Origin: Gammaproteobacteria bacterium
GTDB taxonomy: Bacteria; Pseudomonadota; Gammaproteobacteria; Steroidobacterales; Rariloculaceae
Assembly (NCBI GenBank): GCA_004357505.1
Contig: SMWC01000094.1
Span: forward strand, 1-24,061
Direction of reading: 5' to 3'
Length of the DNA: 24,061 bases
A model generated the notes under the pieces. It made no database searches, was not told the DNA's origin, and was given only the letters and a program-made list of their open reading frames with translations. The translations under genes were made by a program, and so were the position numbers. How positions within the stretch are numbered: the first letter of the stretch is position 1; each line of letters opens with the position of its first letter. Positions 8,194-16,340 of the stretch are shown one piece after another.

Positions 8194-8978
8194 GGTAGAT
8201 CGGCGTCTTGCAACCACTCGACTTGTGTGTCGATACGGCCATCGGCTTCAAGTGTCAGCCATCGCGACCCTGGGGGCAGGTTATCGAGAGCAAAGAATTC
8301 GCTATCGGGAAGGAACTGCGAGCAGGTCGAAGGCGTGCTTAAGAAACGGACGCCGTCCCGAACACGATCGGAAGCCTGGTGCACGTGTCCCCAGAGGACT
8401 CCGCGTATGTGATCGTGGCGGGCTATACACACCAAAAATCGCTCGGCGTCTCTCAGGCCGACACCGTCAAGCCATGCACTACCCATCGGTAGTGGCTGAT
8501 GGTGCATGCAGATCAGTGCATGGTGTTTAGAGCATGCCGCGAGCGTTTCATCCAACGCCGCGAGCGCCGTGGCTCCCAGTGTGCCGCCGTCGTCACCGCT
8601 AACGAAAGTATTCAGGAAAACCAAAGTCCAACCTTTTATCGTGGTGTCGCCGCAGACCTGGAAGGGATACTCGGCCAGGACTTCCGCCATCAACTGCGGA
8701 TCATCGTGATTCCCGGGCATGCAGAAGACGGGTATTCCGAAGGGCTCCATCGTCTCGCGGAAGCGTTCATAGCCTACGCGACTCTCGTCTTGAACGATGT
8801 CACCCGTAACAATGATCGCGTCCGGCGGCCATCGAGTATGATTTTTCGCATTATCCAGCACGGCGAGAAGAGTCTCGTAGGTCCTCACGCCTCGCATCCT
8901 GCTGTCTGCGGCGGCGTGCAGATGCGGGTCGGTAATCTGAAGCAGAACGACCGGAAGTTTAGTGTTGCTCTGAGCCAT
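8190..8978 (-). CDS. cpdA: 3',5'-cyclic AMP phosphodiesterase (calcineurin-like metallophosphoesterase)
   Basis: Hydrolyses cAMP to AMP in the cytoplasm, lowering cAMP-CRP signalling. The calcineurin-like metal-binding motifs occur in order: QITDPHLHA (DxH), VTGDIVQD (GDxxxD), MPGNHDDP (GNHD), CMHHQPLP and LWGHVHQ (GHxH). About 262 residues and the MHHQP segment match the CpdA/Icc subfamily; other class III phosphodiesterase activities cannot be ruled out by sequence alone. Start is ATG 8978, directly preceded by an in-frame GTG at 8981; no clear ribosome binding site is seen. The stop overlaps the start of the TraB/GumN gene. Upstream, in the divergent gap to tkt, lies a degenerate coding remnant. 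Confidence 0.93.
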   Translation of the reverse strand: MAQSNTKLPVVLLQITDPHLHAAADSRMRGVRTYETLLAVLDNAKNHTRWPPDAIIVTGDIVQDESRVGYERFRETMEPFGIPVFCMPGNHDDPQLMAEVLAEYPFQVCGDTTIKGWTLVFLNTFVSGDDGGTLGATALAALDETLAACSKHHALICMHHQPLPMGSAWLDGVGLRDAERFLVCIARHDHIRGVLWGHVHQASDRVRDGVRFLSTPSTCSQFLPDSEFFALDNLPPGSRWLTLEADGRIDTQVEWLQDADLP

Positions 8979-9064
8979 CACAAGCGGGGTACGAGGCTAG
9001 CGGTCAACCGCTTCACGACTCGCCCGGAGGGAGCTACCCAGATAATCCAATACGGCGTTGCAGT

Positions 9065-9319
9065 CCTTGGAAAGGGCACGCCATTCCCTACAGACTGCGC
9101 CCTGTCTTGGATCATCTGGCCAGCTCTGAACTCATCGATAGAACCTTGTTGGACCACGACGGTCTGGAGATCATACGCAATTCCTTGCCGGCTGGTCGGC
9201 ACTGGCTCACAGGCACGCTGGCGTATCGCGTGTGGTTGCGAAAGGTGTCCATCGTAGGCGACAATCTTTGTTGTCCAGATCCACCGTAAGTATTCCCAAT
9301 GGCATCGATCGGAGAGACT
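9065..9319 (+). pseudogene. Possible vestige of a chorismate--pyruvate lyase (ubiC-like) gene, N-terminal half
   Basis: The 338-bp gap between cpdA and tkt reads like coding sequence in the plus direction. One frame gives PWKGHAIPYRLRPVLDHL, then SSELIDRTLL, then RVWLRKVSIVGD. After a -1 shift near 9262 the reading continues QSLLSRSTVSIPNG. This follows the UbiC layout: an N-terminal W then L-x-WL, a SLTxRL-type motif, WLREVLLxGD (containing the active-site Arg), and PWxFARTVIP. The reading then runs into tkt, so the C-terminal half with the catalytic Glu is missing. The first possible start in this frame is TTG 9107, downstream of the proposed N-terminus. A missing start, a frameshift and a truncation all suit a decayed gene. 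The match was recognised by eye and is tentative. The region must also hold the promoters of tkt and cpdA, which I could not place. Confidence 0.38.
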
Positions 9320-11347
9320 ATGACGGCTTCCGTAAGGCCGCCCAGACGTAAGCTTGCCGACGCAATTCGCGTACTGTCCATGGATGCGGTGGAAAAAGCC
9401 GGCAGCGGGCACCCGGGTATGCCGATGGGGATGGCCGACATCGCCGAAGTCTTGTGGAACGATTATCTACGCCATAACCCAAACAACCCGCATTGGGCCG
9501 ACCGGGACCGGTTTGTTTTGTCGAACGGTCACGGTTCGATGCTGCTCTACGCGGTCGCTTTTCTGCGCGGCTATCCACTGGATCTCGAGGAGCTTAGAAA
9601 TTTTCGCCAACTCGGACACCGCACCGCCGGGCACCCGGAACGCGACGTCGAGATCGGTATCGAGACCACAACCGGTCCACTAGGCCAGGGGTTAGCGAAT
9701 GCTGTCGGTATGGCATTGGCTGAGAAGGTCCTCGCAGGTGCGTTCAATCGCACAAACCACGAGATCGTCGATCATTTCACATATGTCTTTGTGGGCGATG
9801 GCTGCATGATGGAAGGAATCTCTCATGAGGCGTGCTCACTGGCGGGAACGCTTAAGTTAGGCAAGCTCATCGTTTTCTATGATGACAATGGCATCTCGAT
9901 CGACGGCGAGACTTCCGCGTGGTTTACCGACAACACTGCGGCGCGCTTTCGTGCTTACGATTGGCAGGTGATAGAAGACGTGGACGGCCACGATCCGCAG
10001 AGCATCATCGCTGCGGTGGACGCCGCCCGAGCTGAACATGGACGACCCAGTCTTTTATGTTGCCAGACCGTCATAGGTTACGGCGCGCCGAATAAACAGG
10101 GTAGCGCAGCTACTCACGGCGCTGCCTTAGGCGCGGAAGAGGTCGCGGCCACCAGAGCGAACATTGGCTGGGAGTCGCCGCCGTTCGTCGTGCCGGACGA
10201 TATTCGGGCCGCCTGGAACGGCGGCGATCGGGGCCGTGAACTGGAAGCCGATTGGCAGGATCGGTTCGACCGGTATGAACAGAGTTATCCAGAACTCGCG
10301 GCAGAGTTCCTGCGGCGTATGCGCGGCGAGTTGCCTGCGGATTGGCAGACAAGAGCTGCAGCGGTTGTTGCGGAGGTCGCGGCCGAAGGGCAGGACATGG
10401 CAACTCGCAAGGCATCGCAACGTGCTTTGGAGGGATATGCGCCCTATCTTCCTGAACTCTTTGGTGGTTCGGCCGATCTGACCGGCTCAAACAACACGTT
10501 TCACTCCGGTTCCGAAGTTCTAGACCCACAGACCGGGCAAGGGAACTATCTGCATTTTGGCGTGCGCGAGTTCGCGATGGTGGCGATATTGAATGCGCTC
10601 GGTCTCCATGGCGGCTTTATCCCCTATGGCGGAACGTTTCTGGTGTTCTCCGATTACGCCAGGAACGCTCTACGCATGGCCGCGCTGATGAAGACTCGGA
10701 CCATTCTCGTTTTCACTCATGATTCTATCGGCTTAGGCGAGGATGGTCCTACCCATCAGCCAATCGAACATCTGGCGAGTCTGCGCGCCATGCCGAATAT
10801 GTCTGTATGGCGGCCGTGTGATGCCGTAGAGACGGCCGTGGCCTGGCGGGTCGCGCTCGAACACGTCACCGGCCCGACCAGTTTGATCCTAACCCGGCAG
10901 AGCGTACCCCACATCCCGCGAACGGCCGATCAGATCGACGCCGTAGCCCGTGGTGGGTACATCCTTCTCGCTAGCGACGGTGAGCCGGAGCTGATCTTCA
11001 TTGCGACGGGGTCGGAGGTCGGCCTGGCGATGTCGGTCGCCAGGCATCTCCAACAGGACGGTCGCCGCGTCCGCGTGGTGTCCATGCCCTGCACCGAAGT
11101 CTTCGACCGGCAGCCGGACGAGTACCGAAGCCACGTCTTGCCGGCAACGGATGCCAGGCGTCTGGCGATCGAAGCGGGCGCCGCCGATAGTTGGTGGCGC
11201 TATGTTGATGGCAAGGGAGACGTGATCGGTATCGACCGCTTCGGTCAATCTGCCCCTGCCGCCGCCCTGTTCGAGGACTACGGCTATACCGTCGAGGCGA
11301 TTACTGTAGTAGCTCGACGCCTGCTCGAGCGAGCACCAGGAGACTAA
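9320..11347 (+). CDS. tkt: Transketolase
   Basis: Thiamine-diphosphate enzyme moving two-carbon units between sugar phosphates in the pentose phosphate or Calvin pathways. About 675 residues. Conserved blocks: KAGSGHPGMPMGMAD near the N-terminus, TTGPLGQGLANAVGMA, the ThDP-binding VGDGCMMEGISHEA with YDDNGISIDG, GVREFAMVAILNAL (catalytic Glu of the pyrimidine domain), and THDSIGLGEDGPTHQPIEHL. ATG 9320 is preferred over the in-frame ATG 9299 because GGAGAG sits directly before it and the N-terminus then matches other transketolases. First gene of a plus-strand carbon operon; its stop is one base before the gap start codon. Confidence 0.97.
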   Translation: MTASVRPPRRKLADAIRVLSMDAVEKAGSGHPGMPMGMADIAEVLWNDYLRHNPNNPHWADRDRFVLSNGHGSMLLYAVAFLRGYPLDLEELRNFRQLGHRTAGHPERDVEIGIETTTGPLGQGLANAVGMALAEKVLAGAFNRTNHEIVDHFTYVFVGDGCMMEGISHEACSLAGTLKLGKLIVFYDDNGISIDGETSAWFTDNTAARFRAYDWQVIEDVDGHDPQSIIAAVDAARAEHGRPSLLCCQTVIGYGAPNKQGSAATHGAALGAEEVAATRANIGWESPPFVVPDDIRAAWNGGDRGRELEADWQDRFDRYEQSYPELAAEFLRRMRGELPADWQTRAAAVVAEVAAEGQDMATRKASQRALEGYAPYLPELFGGSADLTGSNNTFHSGSEVLDPQTGQGNYLHFGVREFAMVAILNALGLHGGFIPYGGTFLVFSDYARNALRMAALMKTRTILVFTHDSIGLGEDGPTHQPIEHLASLRAMPNMSVWRPCDAVETAVAWRVALEHVTGPTSLILTRQSVPHIPRTADQIDAVARGGYILLASDGEPELIFIATGSEVGLAMSVARHLQQDGRRVRVVSMPCTEVFDRQPDEYRSHVLPATDARRLAIEAGAADSWWRYVDGKGDVIGIDRFGQSAPAAALFEDYGYTVEAITVVARRLLERAPGD

Positions 11348-11348
11348 G

Positions 11349-12362
11349 ATGTCCGTAAAGATCGCGATCAACGGCTATGGCCGTATCGGCAGAAATGTGT
11401 TGCGTGCCTTGTACGAGGGCAAACGACGTGACGAGCTTCAGATCGTTGCGCTAAACGATCTCGGTGACGTTAATACCAACGCGCACCTTACCCGCTACGA
11501 CTCAGCTCACGGTCTATTTCCGTTCGACGTGCAGGCCGGTAACGGTGAGCTGATCGTGGACGGTGATCGAATCAAAGTCTGCGCGGAACGGGACCCTGCC
11601 AAACTGCCGTGGAAGGAGCTTGGTGTCGATATCGTTTTGGAGAGTACCGGCTTGTTTGCCTCCAAAAAGAAATCGTCGGCTCATCTTGCAGCGGGTGCGG
11701 GCAAAGTGATTATCTCCGCGCCAGCCGGTACCAGTGTGGACGCCACAATCGTCTATGGAGTCAACCATCACATACTGAAGTCCGCCGACCAGATCATCTC
11801 GAACGCGTCGTGCACGACCAATTGTCTGGCGCCTATCGCCAAGGTCCTGCATGACACGGTCGGGATTGAGCATGGTTTGATGACGACTATCCACGCCTAC
11901 ACCAACGATCAGGTGCTGACTGACGTGTATCACTCCGATTTACGTCGTGCCCGCTCCGCGACGCAGTCCATGATTCCGACGAAAACGGGCGCGGCCGCGA
12001 CGGTAGGCCTGGTCCTGCCAGAACTCGACGGTCGTCTCGACGGCTTTTCGATGCGCGTGCCGACCATCAACGTATCGGTCGTTGATCTGACCTTCAGAGC
12101 CGGACGCGAGACGACCACTGAAGAAATCGACCAGGCGATGCGCGCCGCAAGCGAAGGCGAACTCAAGGGTATCTTGGCCTACTGCGACCAACCGCTGGTG
12201 TCCATCGACTTCAATCACAATCCTGCCTCTGCGATCTACGATGCCAGCTTGACGAAGATACTCGGAGGAAGGCTCGTGAAAGTTTGCGCTTGGTATGACA
12301 ACGAGTGGGGGTTCTCCAACCGCATGCTCGATACGACCCTCGCGTTTGCCAACGCGGCGTAG
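11349..12362 (+). CDS. gap: Type I glyceraldehyde-3-phosphate dehydrogenase
   Basis: Oxidises glyceraldehyde 3-phosphate to 1,3-bisphosphoglycerate, or the reverse. The 337 residues include the Rossmann motif INGYGRIGRN at 7-16, LNDL with Asp37 at the coenzyme-discriminating position (favouring NAD+), SNASCTTNCLAP with the catalytic Cys155, and the partner His182 in TTIHAYTNDQ. The C-terminal WYDNEWGFSNRM is standard. AGGAG, 7 nt before the ATG, lies in the last codons of tkt, and the one-base gap indicates a shared transcript. Erythrose-4-phosphate dehydrogenase is a related alternative, but position between tkt and pgk favours GAPDH. Confidence 0.96.
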   Translation: MSVKIAINGYGRIGRNVLRALYEGKRRDELQIVALNDLGDVNTNAHLTRYDSAHGLFPFDVQAGNGELIVDGDRIKVCAERDPAKLPWKELGVDIVLESTGLFASKKKSSAHLAAGAGKVIISAPAGTSVDATIVYGVNHHILKSADQIISNASCTTNCLAPIAKVLHDTVGIEHGLMTTIHAYTNDQVLTDVYHSDLRRARSATQSMIPTKTGAAATVGLVLPELDGRLDGFSMRVPTINVSVVDLTFRAGRETTTEEIDQAMRAASEGELKGILAYCDQPLVSIDFNHNPASAIYDASLTKILGGRLVKVCAWYDNEWGFSNRMLDTTLAFANAA

Positions 12363-12378
12363 CTGAAGAGCGGGATAG

Positions 12379-13554
12379 ATGGCGCTTGCTGTCAAGCGCA
12401 TGACCGAGCTTGAACTCGATGGGCGGCGGCTGCTGATCCGTGAGGATCTGAACGCACCCATTAAGGACGGCAAAGTAACGAGCGGCAAACGCTTGAGTGC
12501 GGCCCTACCAACGATTGAGTATGCGCTCCAGCACGGTGCGCGTGTGGCACTGATCTCACATCTGGGGCGGCCTCGGGCAGGAGCTGTCGATGCAGCGCTG
12601 TCGCTCGCACCAGTAGCGACACTGCTCGGCGAACTGCTCGGCCGATCGGTGCCCCTCGTGACCGACTGGCTGGACGGCATCGACGTGCAACCGGGCAACG
12701 TCGTATTGTGCGAGAACGTTCGTTTCCAGGTCGGCGAGACGGCCAACGATGACGCGCTCGCGCGACGGCTGGCGGCGCTATGCGACATCTACGTCATGGA
12801 TGCCTTCGGTACGGCGCATCGAGCTCATGCGAGTACGCACGGAGTTGCGCGCCACGCACCAGTGGCGTGCGCCGGACCGCTTCTGATCGGCGAGCTTGAA
12901 GCTCTGGCCAAAGCGCTGGAAGAGCCCGCGCGCCCGGTCGTCGCCATCATCGGTGGTTCGAAGGTTTCTACGAAGTTAGCAGTCCTGGGTGCGCTCGCAT
13001 CGAGTGTTGACGAGTTGATCGTCGGCGGCGGAATTGCCAATACGCTGCTCGCAGCAGCTGGGGCCGACGTCGGGCGGTCTCTACAGGAAGCGCAGATGCA
13101 CGGCTTCGCGGCCAAATTACTAGCGCGGGAATTCGGTCGAGCTGCCGTTCCGCTGCCAATCGACGTCGTCGTTGCCGAGTCTATGGATGCTGCAGCTCGC
13201 GGCACGGTCAAGTCGCCGGATAGGCTCGCGAAGCGGGACATGATCCTCGATATCGGTCCTGACACGGCGCGTGAATATGGCGAGTGTCTGAGCCGAGCCG
13301 GCACCATACTCTGGAACGGGCCGGTCGGCGTGTTCGAGCATCCTGAGTTCTCCCAGGGGACTCGAAGTATCGCTAAAGCGATCGCCGCCAGCGGAGCTTT
13401 CTCCATCGCCGGTGGCGGGGATACGCTCGCTGCTATCGAGCAGTTCGGCGTTGTTGATGAGATCTCCTATCTCTCCACCGGCGGCGGTGCGTTCTTACAG
13501 TTTCTCGAGGGCAAGCCGTTGCCCGCGCTAGAAATGTTGGAGGCTCGTGCCTGA
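12379..13554 (+). CDS. pgk: Phosphoglycerate kinase
   Basis: Interconverts 1,3-bisphosphoglycerate + ADP with 3-phosphoglycerate + ATP. The 391-residue length is normal for bacteria. Motifs: IREDLNAPI (substrate-binding block, usually RxDLNVP; the Val-to-Ala change is mild), SHLGRP, ENVRF, the hinge IGGSKVSTKL, GGGIANTLL, WNGPVGVFE and the nucleotide loop GGGDTLAAIEQFG. The first ATG adds a short leader (MALAVKR) before the usual MTELELDG; an in-frame ATG eight codons later is possible, but GGGAT precedes the upstream one. It begins 16 bases after gap and ends overlapping the glycerate kinase start by 8 bases. Confidence 0.96.
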   Translation: MALAVKRMTELELDGRRLLIREDLNAPIKDGKVTSGKRLSAALPTIEYALQHGARVALISHLGRPRAGAVDAALSLAPVATLLGELLGRSVPLVTDWLDGIDVQPGNVVLCENVRFQVGETANDDALARRLAALCDIYVMDAFGTAHRAHASTHGVARHAPVACAGPLLIGELEALAKALEEPARPVVAIIGGSKVSTKLAVLGALASSVDELIVGGGIANTLLAAAGADVGRSLQEAQMHGFAAKLLAREFGRAAVPLPIDVVVAESMDAAARGTVKSPDRLAKRDMILDIGPDTAREYGECLSRAGTILWNGPVGVFEHPEFSQGTRSIAKAIAASGAFSIAGGGDTLAAIEQFGVVDEISYLSTGGGAFLQFLEGKPLPALEMLEARA

Positions 13555-14845
13555 AGTTTTCGGTCCTCTGTCTAGCCAGACCGTTCCGGAGATACGGTTA
13601 CTGCTGGACGCGTTCGACTGCGCCGTGGTTGCGGTGTCCCCGCGCAACTGTCTGCTCGCCAACCAACTGTTGCTCGGTGACGCGTTGGTTCTAGGTACCG
13701 GTAAGGCCTCTGCGGCGATGGCTGTTGTCGCTAACGAGCGGTTGACGGGTCGTGTCCGTGGGCTGGTCGTGACCCGGTACGGGCATGGCTTACAACCAAC
13801 GGAGACCGCTGGTTCTATCGAGATACTGGAAGCCGGACATCCGTTGCCTGACGCGGCGAGTGCCGATGCCGGACAGAGGCTGCTACGCCTTGCCCGGACT
13901 ATCGGCCCGTCCGAGACGCTGTTGTTCCTGGCATCAGGTGGTGGTTCGGCATTATCGGTCGCACCGCTCGGCACGGTCACACTCGAGCAAAAGCGTCTGG
14001 TGAACGATTACCTGATACGCAACGGCGCTGATATCCACGAACTCAATTGTGTGCGCAGACACCTCTCCGCCGTGAAAGGAGGGCGACTTGCCGTAGCGGC
14101 GCATCCTGCTCGGGTGGTGACCTTGGCAATATCCGATGTGCCTGGCGACGCGATCGGTGATATCGCTTCCGGGCCGACGATTCCAGATCCCACTACGACC
14201 ACGCAGGCGTTAGAGATTCTGGAGCGCTATGGGTATCCAGGCCGCGATGCGCTTGCGTGCGTGTTGACAGAGCCGCGATTCGAATCCCCGCAACCGGGCG
14301 ATCCGGCGTTCGCTTCCGATCAAGCGTGCATCATCGCTTCGGCGAAGACGGCCTTGGATGCCGCGCAAGCTCTGCTCGAAGCACGGGGGTATACCGTTCT
14401 CCGGGTCGGTGACCATCTCACCGGTCGTGCACGCGACCTGGGCCGAGAACACGCAGGACTTGCCAGGGAGATAGCGACGTCGAGCACGCGAGCCGCGCTG
14501 TTATCGGGCGGCGAGACCCGTGTAGCAGTTAGCGGTAAAGATGGTCACGGCGGCCGCAATCTCGAGTATCTTGCCGGGCTCGCGCTGGCGCTAGACGGGC
14601 ATGCGAATATCGTCGCGCTTGCGGCCGACACGGATGGTATCGACGGTAATGCAGATCATGCGGGAGGTGTCGTGGTGCCCGAGATCCTCTCCCTCGGTCG
14701 CGATGCGGATGTCGACCTCGGTCTACTCTTGGCAAAGAACGACACGTATCGTTACTTTCAAGCGTGTAAGCTACTCGTCGAAACAGGTCCGACGAGAACC
14801 AACGTCAGTGATTTTCGTCTGATTCTGATCAACCCCTTGGCTTAG
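13547..14845 (+). CDS. Glycerate 2-kinase (GckA/TtuD, MOFRL family)
   Basis: Phosphorylates D-glycerate, in this family usually to 2-phosphoglycerate, feeding lower glycolysis. The 432-residue protein has the DUF4147-type N-terminal domain (LGTGKASAAMA near residue 50, LASGGGSALS near 130, LNCVRRHLSAVKGGRLA near 166). The C-terminal MOFRL domain shows SGGETRVAVSGKDGHGGRN and AADTDGIDGNADHAGG. Start is GTG 13547, with GGAGG three bases upstream inside pgk; the 8-base overlap indicates coupling. Placing glycerate entry between pgk and pyk joins it to the 3-carbon trunk, as would be useful for glycolate, tartrate or serine-derived glycerate. The 2- versus 3-phosphate regiochemistry is inferred from the family. 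Confidence 0.92.
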   Translation: MPEVFGPLSSQTVPEIRLLLDAFDCAVVAVSPRNCLLANQLLLGDALVLGTGKASAAMAVVANERLTGRVRGLVVTRYGHGLQPTETAGSIEILEAGHPLPDAASADAGQRLLRLARTIGPSETLLFLASGGGSALSVAPLGTVTLEQKRLVNDYLIRNGADIHELNCVRRHLSAVKGGRLAVAAHPARVVTLAISDVPGDAIGDIASGPTIPDPTTTTQALEILERYGYPGRDALACVLTEPRFESPQPGDPAFASDQACIIASAKTALDAAQALLEARGYTVLRVGDHLTGRARDLGREHAGLAREIATSSTRAALLSGGETRVAVSGKDGHGGRNLEYLAGLALALDGHANIVALAADTDGIDGNADHAGGVVVPEILSLGRDADVDLGLLLAKNDTYRYFQACKLLVETGPTRTNVSDFRLILINPLA

Positions 14846-14855
14846 GAGCTTGTCT

Positions 14856-16340
14856 GTGGCTAGCGAAGACACGAGATCCCTGCGGCGTCGCACCAAGATC
14901 GTCGCTACGCTCGGCCCTGCGACCGACGATGCTGCGGTTCTGGAAGAGCTTATCTGTGCCGGCGCAGATGTCTTGAGGATTAATTTTTCTCATGGCAACG
15001 CCGACGAGCAGGCGACACGTGTAAAGACAGTTCGCGCGGTCGCGACGAAGGTCGGCCGTGATGTCGCGATCATGGGCGATCTGCAAGGTCCGAAGATTCG
15101 GATCGAGTCCTTCATTTCGAGTCCTGTCACGCTCAACGAGGGCCAGGACTTCACGCTGGACACAGCAATGGATCCGAGTCAGGGCACCGAGGAATGCGTC
15201 GGCGTAGCGTATCCAAATCTCCTCAACGATGTGACCGCCGGTGACGTGTTGTTGCTAGATGACGGCCGAATCGTACTCAGCGTAGAAGAGTTGAGCGGCA
15301 CCCAGATTCGGTGCCGAGTGCGTGATGGTGGGAAGCTCACCGATCACAAGGGGCTGAACAAGCGCGGCGGCGGCTTGTTGGCGCCGGCGCTTACCGATAA
15401 GGATCGGGACGATATCAGGGTTGCAGCCAAGCTGGGCTTTGACTTCCTCTCGGTTTCGTTCGCCCGAGACGCACGCGATGTCGAGGAAGCTCGTGAATTG
15501 CTGCGTGCTGCCGGCGGGCAAGGCCATATCGTTGCGAAGATCGAGCGCGCTGAGGCTGTCCAGAATATCAACGCGATTATCGATGCCAGTGACGTCATCA
15601 TGGTGGCCCGCGGTGATCTTGCTGTCGAAGTCGGCTATGCGGAGATGACAGGATTACAGAAGGAATTAATTCGCCGCGCGCGTTCGCGCCACAAAGTATC
15701 CATTACCGCAACGCAAATGCTGGAGTCAATGATCAGCCAGACCTCGCCGACAAGAGCTGAGGTGTCCGACGTGGCGAATGCAGTGATGGACGGTACGGAC
15801 GCCGTGATGCTCTCGGCTGAGACGGCCGTCGGCAAGCATCCCGTTCAAGCCGTTCTGACTATGAGCGAGATCTGTGTCGGCGCTGAAAAGCACGAGAACT
15901 TCAGGCGAGCCAGGAATCTTCGTCTGGATGACGTTTTCGAACAAGTCGATGAAGCGATTGCAATGGCGGCGATGTATATCGCGAATCATCTCAAGGTAAA
16001 AGGCATAATTGCGCTGACCGAGTCGGGTTCTACGACCCTGTGGATGTCCCGGCTTCGTTCGAATATTCCGATTTACGCGTTCACGCGACACGAGACGACT
16101 CGAAGACGAGTCATGCTCTATCGCGGCGTTTATCCAAAAAGTTTCGACGTGATCCATACCGAGTCGAGCGCCGTGCACCATAGCGCTTTCGCGGTGCTGC
16201 TCAACGAGAGAGTTGTGACGCCGGGGGATCTGGTCCTATTTACCACGGGCGACTTGCGGGGTATCGCGGGTCGGACCAACACATTACAGATTGTAGAGGT
16301 GCCGTCCGGTATCGACACAGGCGCTGCTAAGCGTGAGTGA
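14856..16340 (+). CDS. pyk: Pyruvate kinase
   Basis: Converts phosphoenolpyruvate and ADP to pyruvate and ATP. The roughly 494-residue protein has RRRTKIVATLGPATDD at the N-terminus, LRINFSHG, GDLQGPKIR (B-domain entry), VAKIERAEA, MVARGDLAVEVGYAE (the catalytic loop, with Ala where many have GDLGVE), ITATQMLESMI and AEVSDVANAVMDGTDAVMLS. A C-terminal allosteric domain follows. At the position that usually carries Glu (K+-dependent) or Lys (K+-independent) just before the V-x-L strand, a by-eye alignment gives Pro, so monovalent cation dependence is unclear. GTG 14856 is chosen because AGGAG is 7 nt upstream; a TTG at 14850 is too close to it. Its stop overlaps the patatin gene by 8 bases. 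Confidence 0.95.
   Translation: MASEDTRSLRRRTKIVATLGPATDDAAVLEELICAGADVLRINFSHGNADEQATRVKTVRAVATKVGRDVAIMGDLQGPKIRIESFISSPVTLNEGQDFTLDTAMDPSQGTEECVGVAYPNLLNDVTAGDVLLLDDGRIVLSVEELSGTQIRCRVRDGGKLTDHKGLNKRGGGLLAPALTDKDRDDIRVAAKLGFDFLSVSFARDARDVEEARELLRAAGGQGHIVAKIERAEAVQNINAIIDASDVIMVARGDLAVEVGYAEMTGLQKELIRRARSRHKVSITATQMLESMISQTSPTRAEVSDVANAVMDGTDAVMLSAETAVGKHPVQAVLTMSEICVGAEKHENFRRARNLRLDDVFEQVDEAIAMAAMYIANHLKVKGIIALTESGSTTLWMSRLRSNIPIYAFTRHETTRRRVMLYRGVYPKSFDVIHTESSAVHHSAFAVLLNERVVTPGDLVLFTTGDLRGIAGRTNTLQIVEVPSGIDTGAAKRE

Noticed and set aside
8499..9257. 252-codon plus-strand open frame antisense to cpdA
   Set aside because: Most of it is antisense to well-conserved cpdA motifs and its composition is unlike a protein. 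The part beyond cpdA is out of frame with the UbiC-like remnant.
8978..9412. Minus-strand open frame upstream of cpdA, considered as a DUF1249 (YqiB) gene, which neighbours cpdA in E. coli
   Set aside because: None of the three minus frames showed YqiB-like motifs, and the frame runs into the tkt coding region.
12825..13406. 193-codon minus-strand open frame within pgk
   Set aside because: It is antisense to intact pgk motifs and its Ser/Ala/Arg-rich composition is that of a shadow frame.
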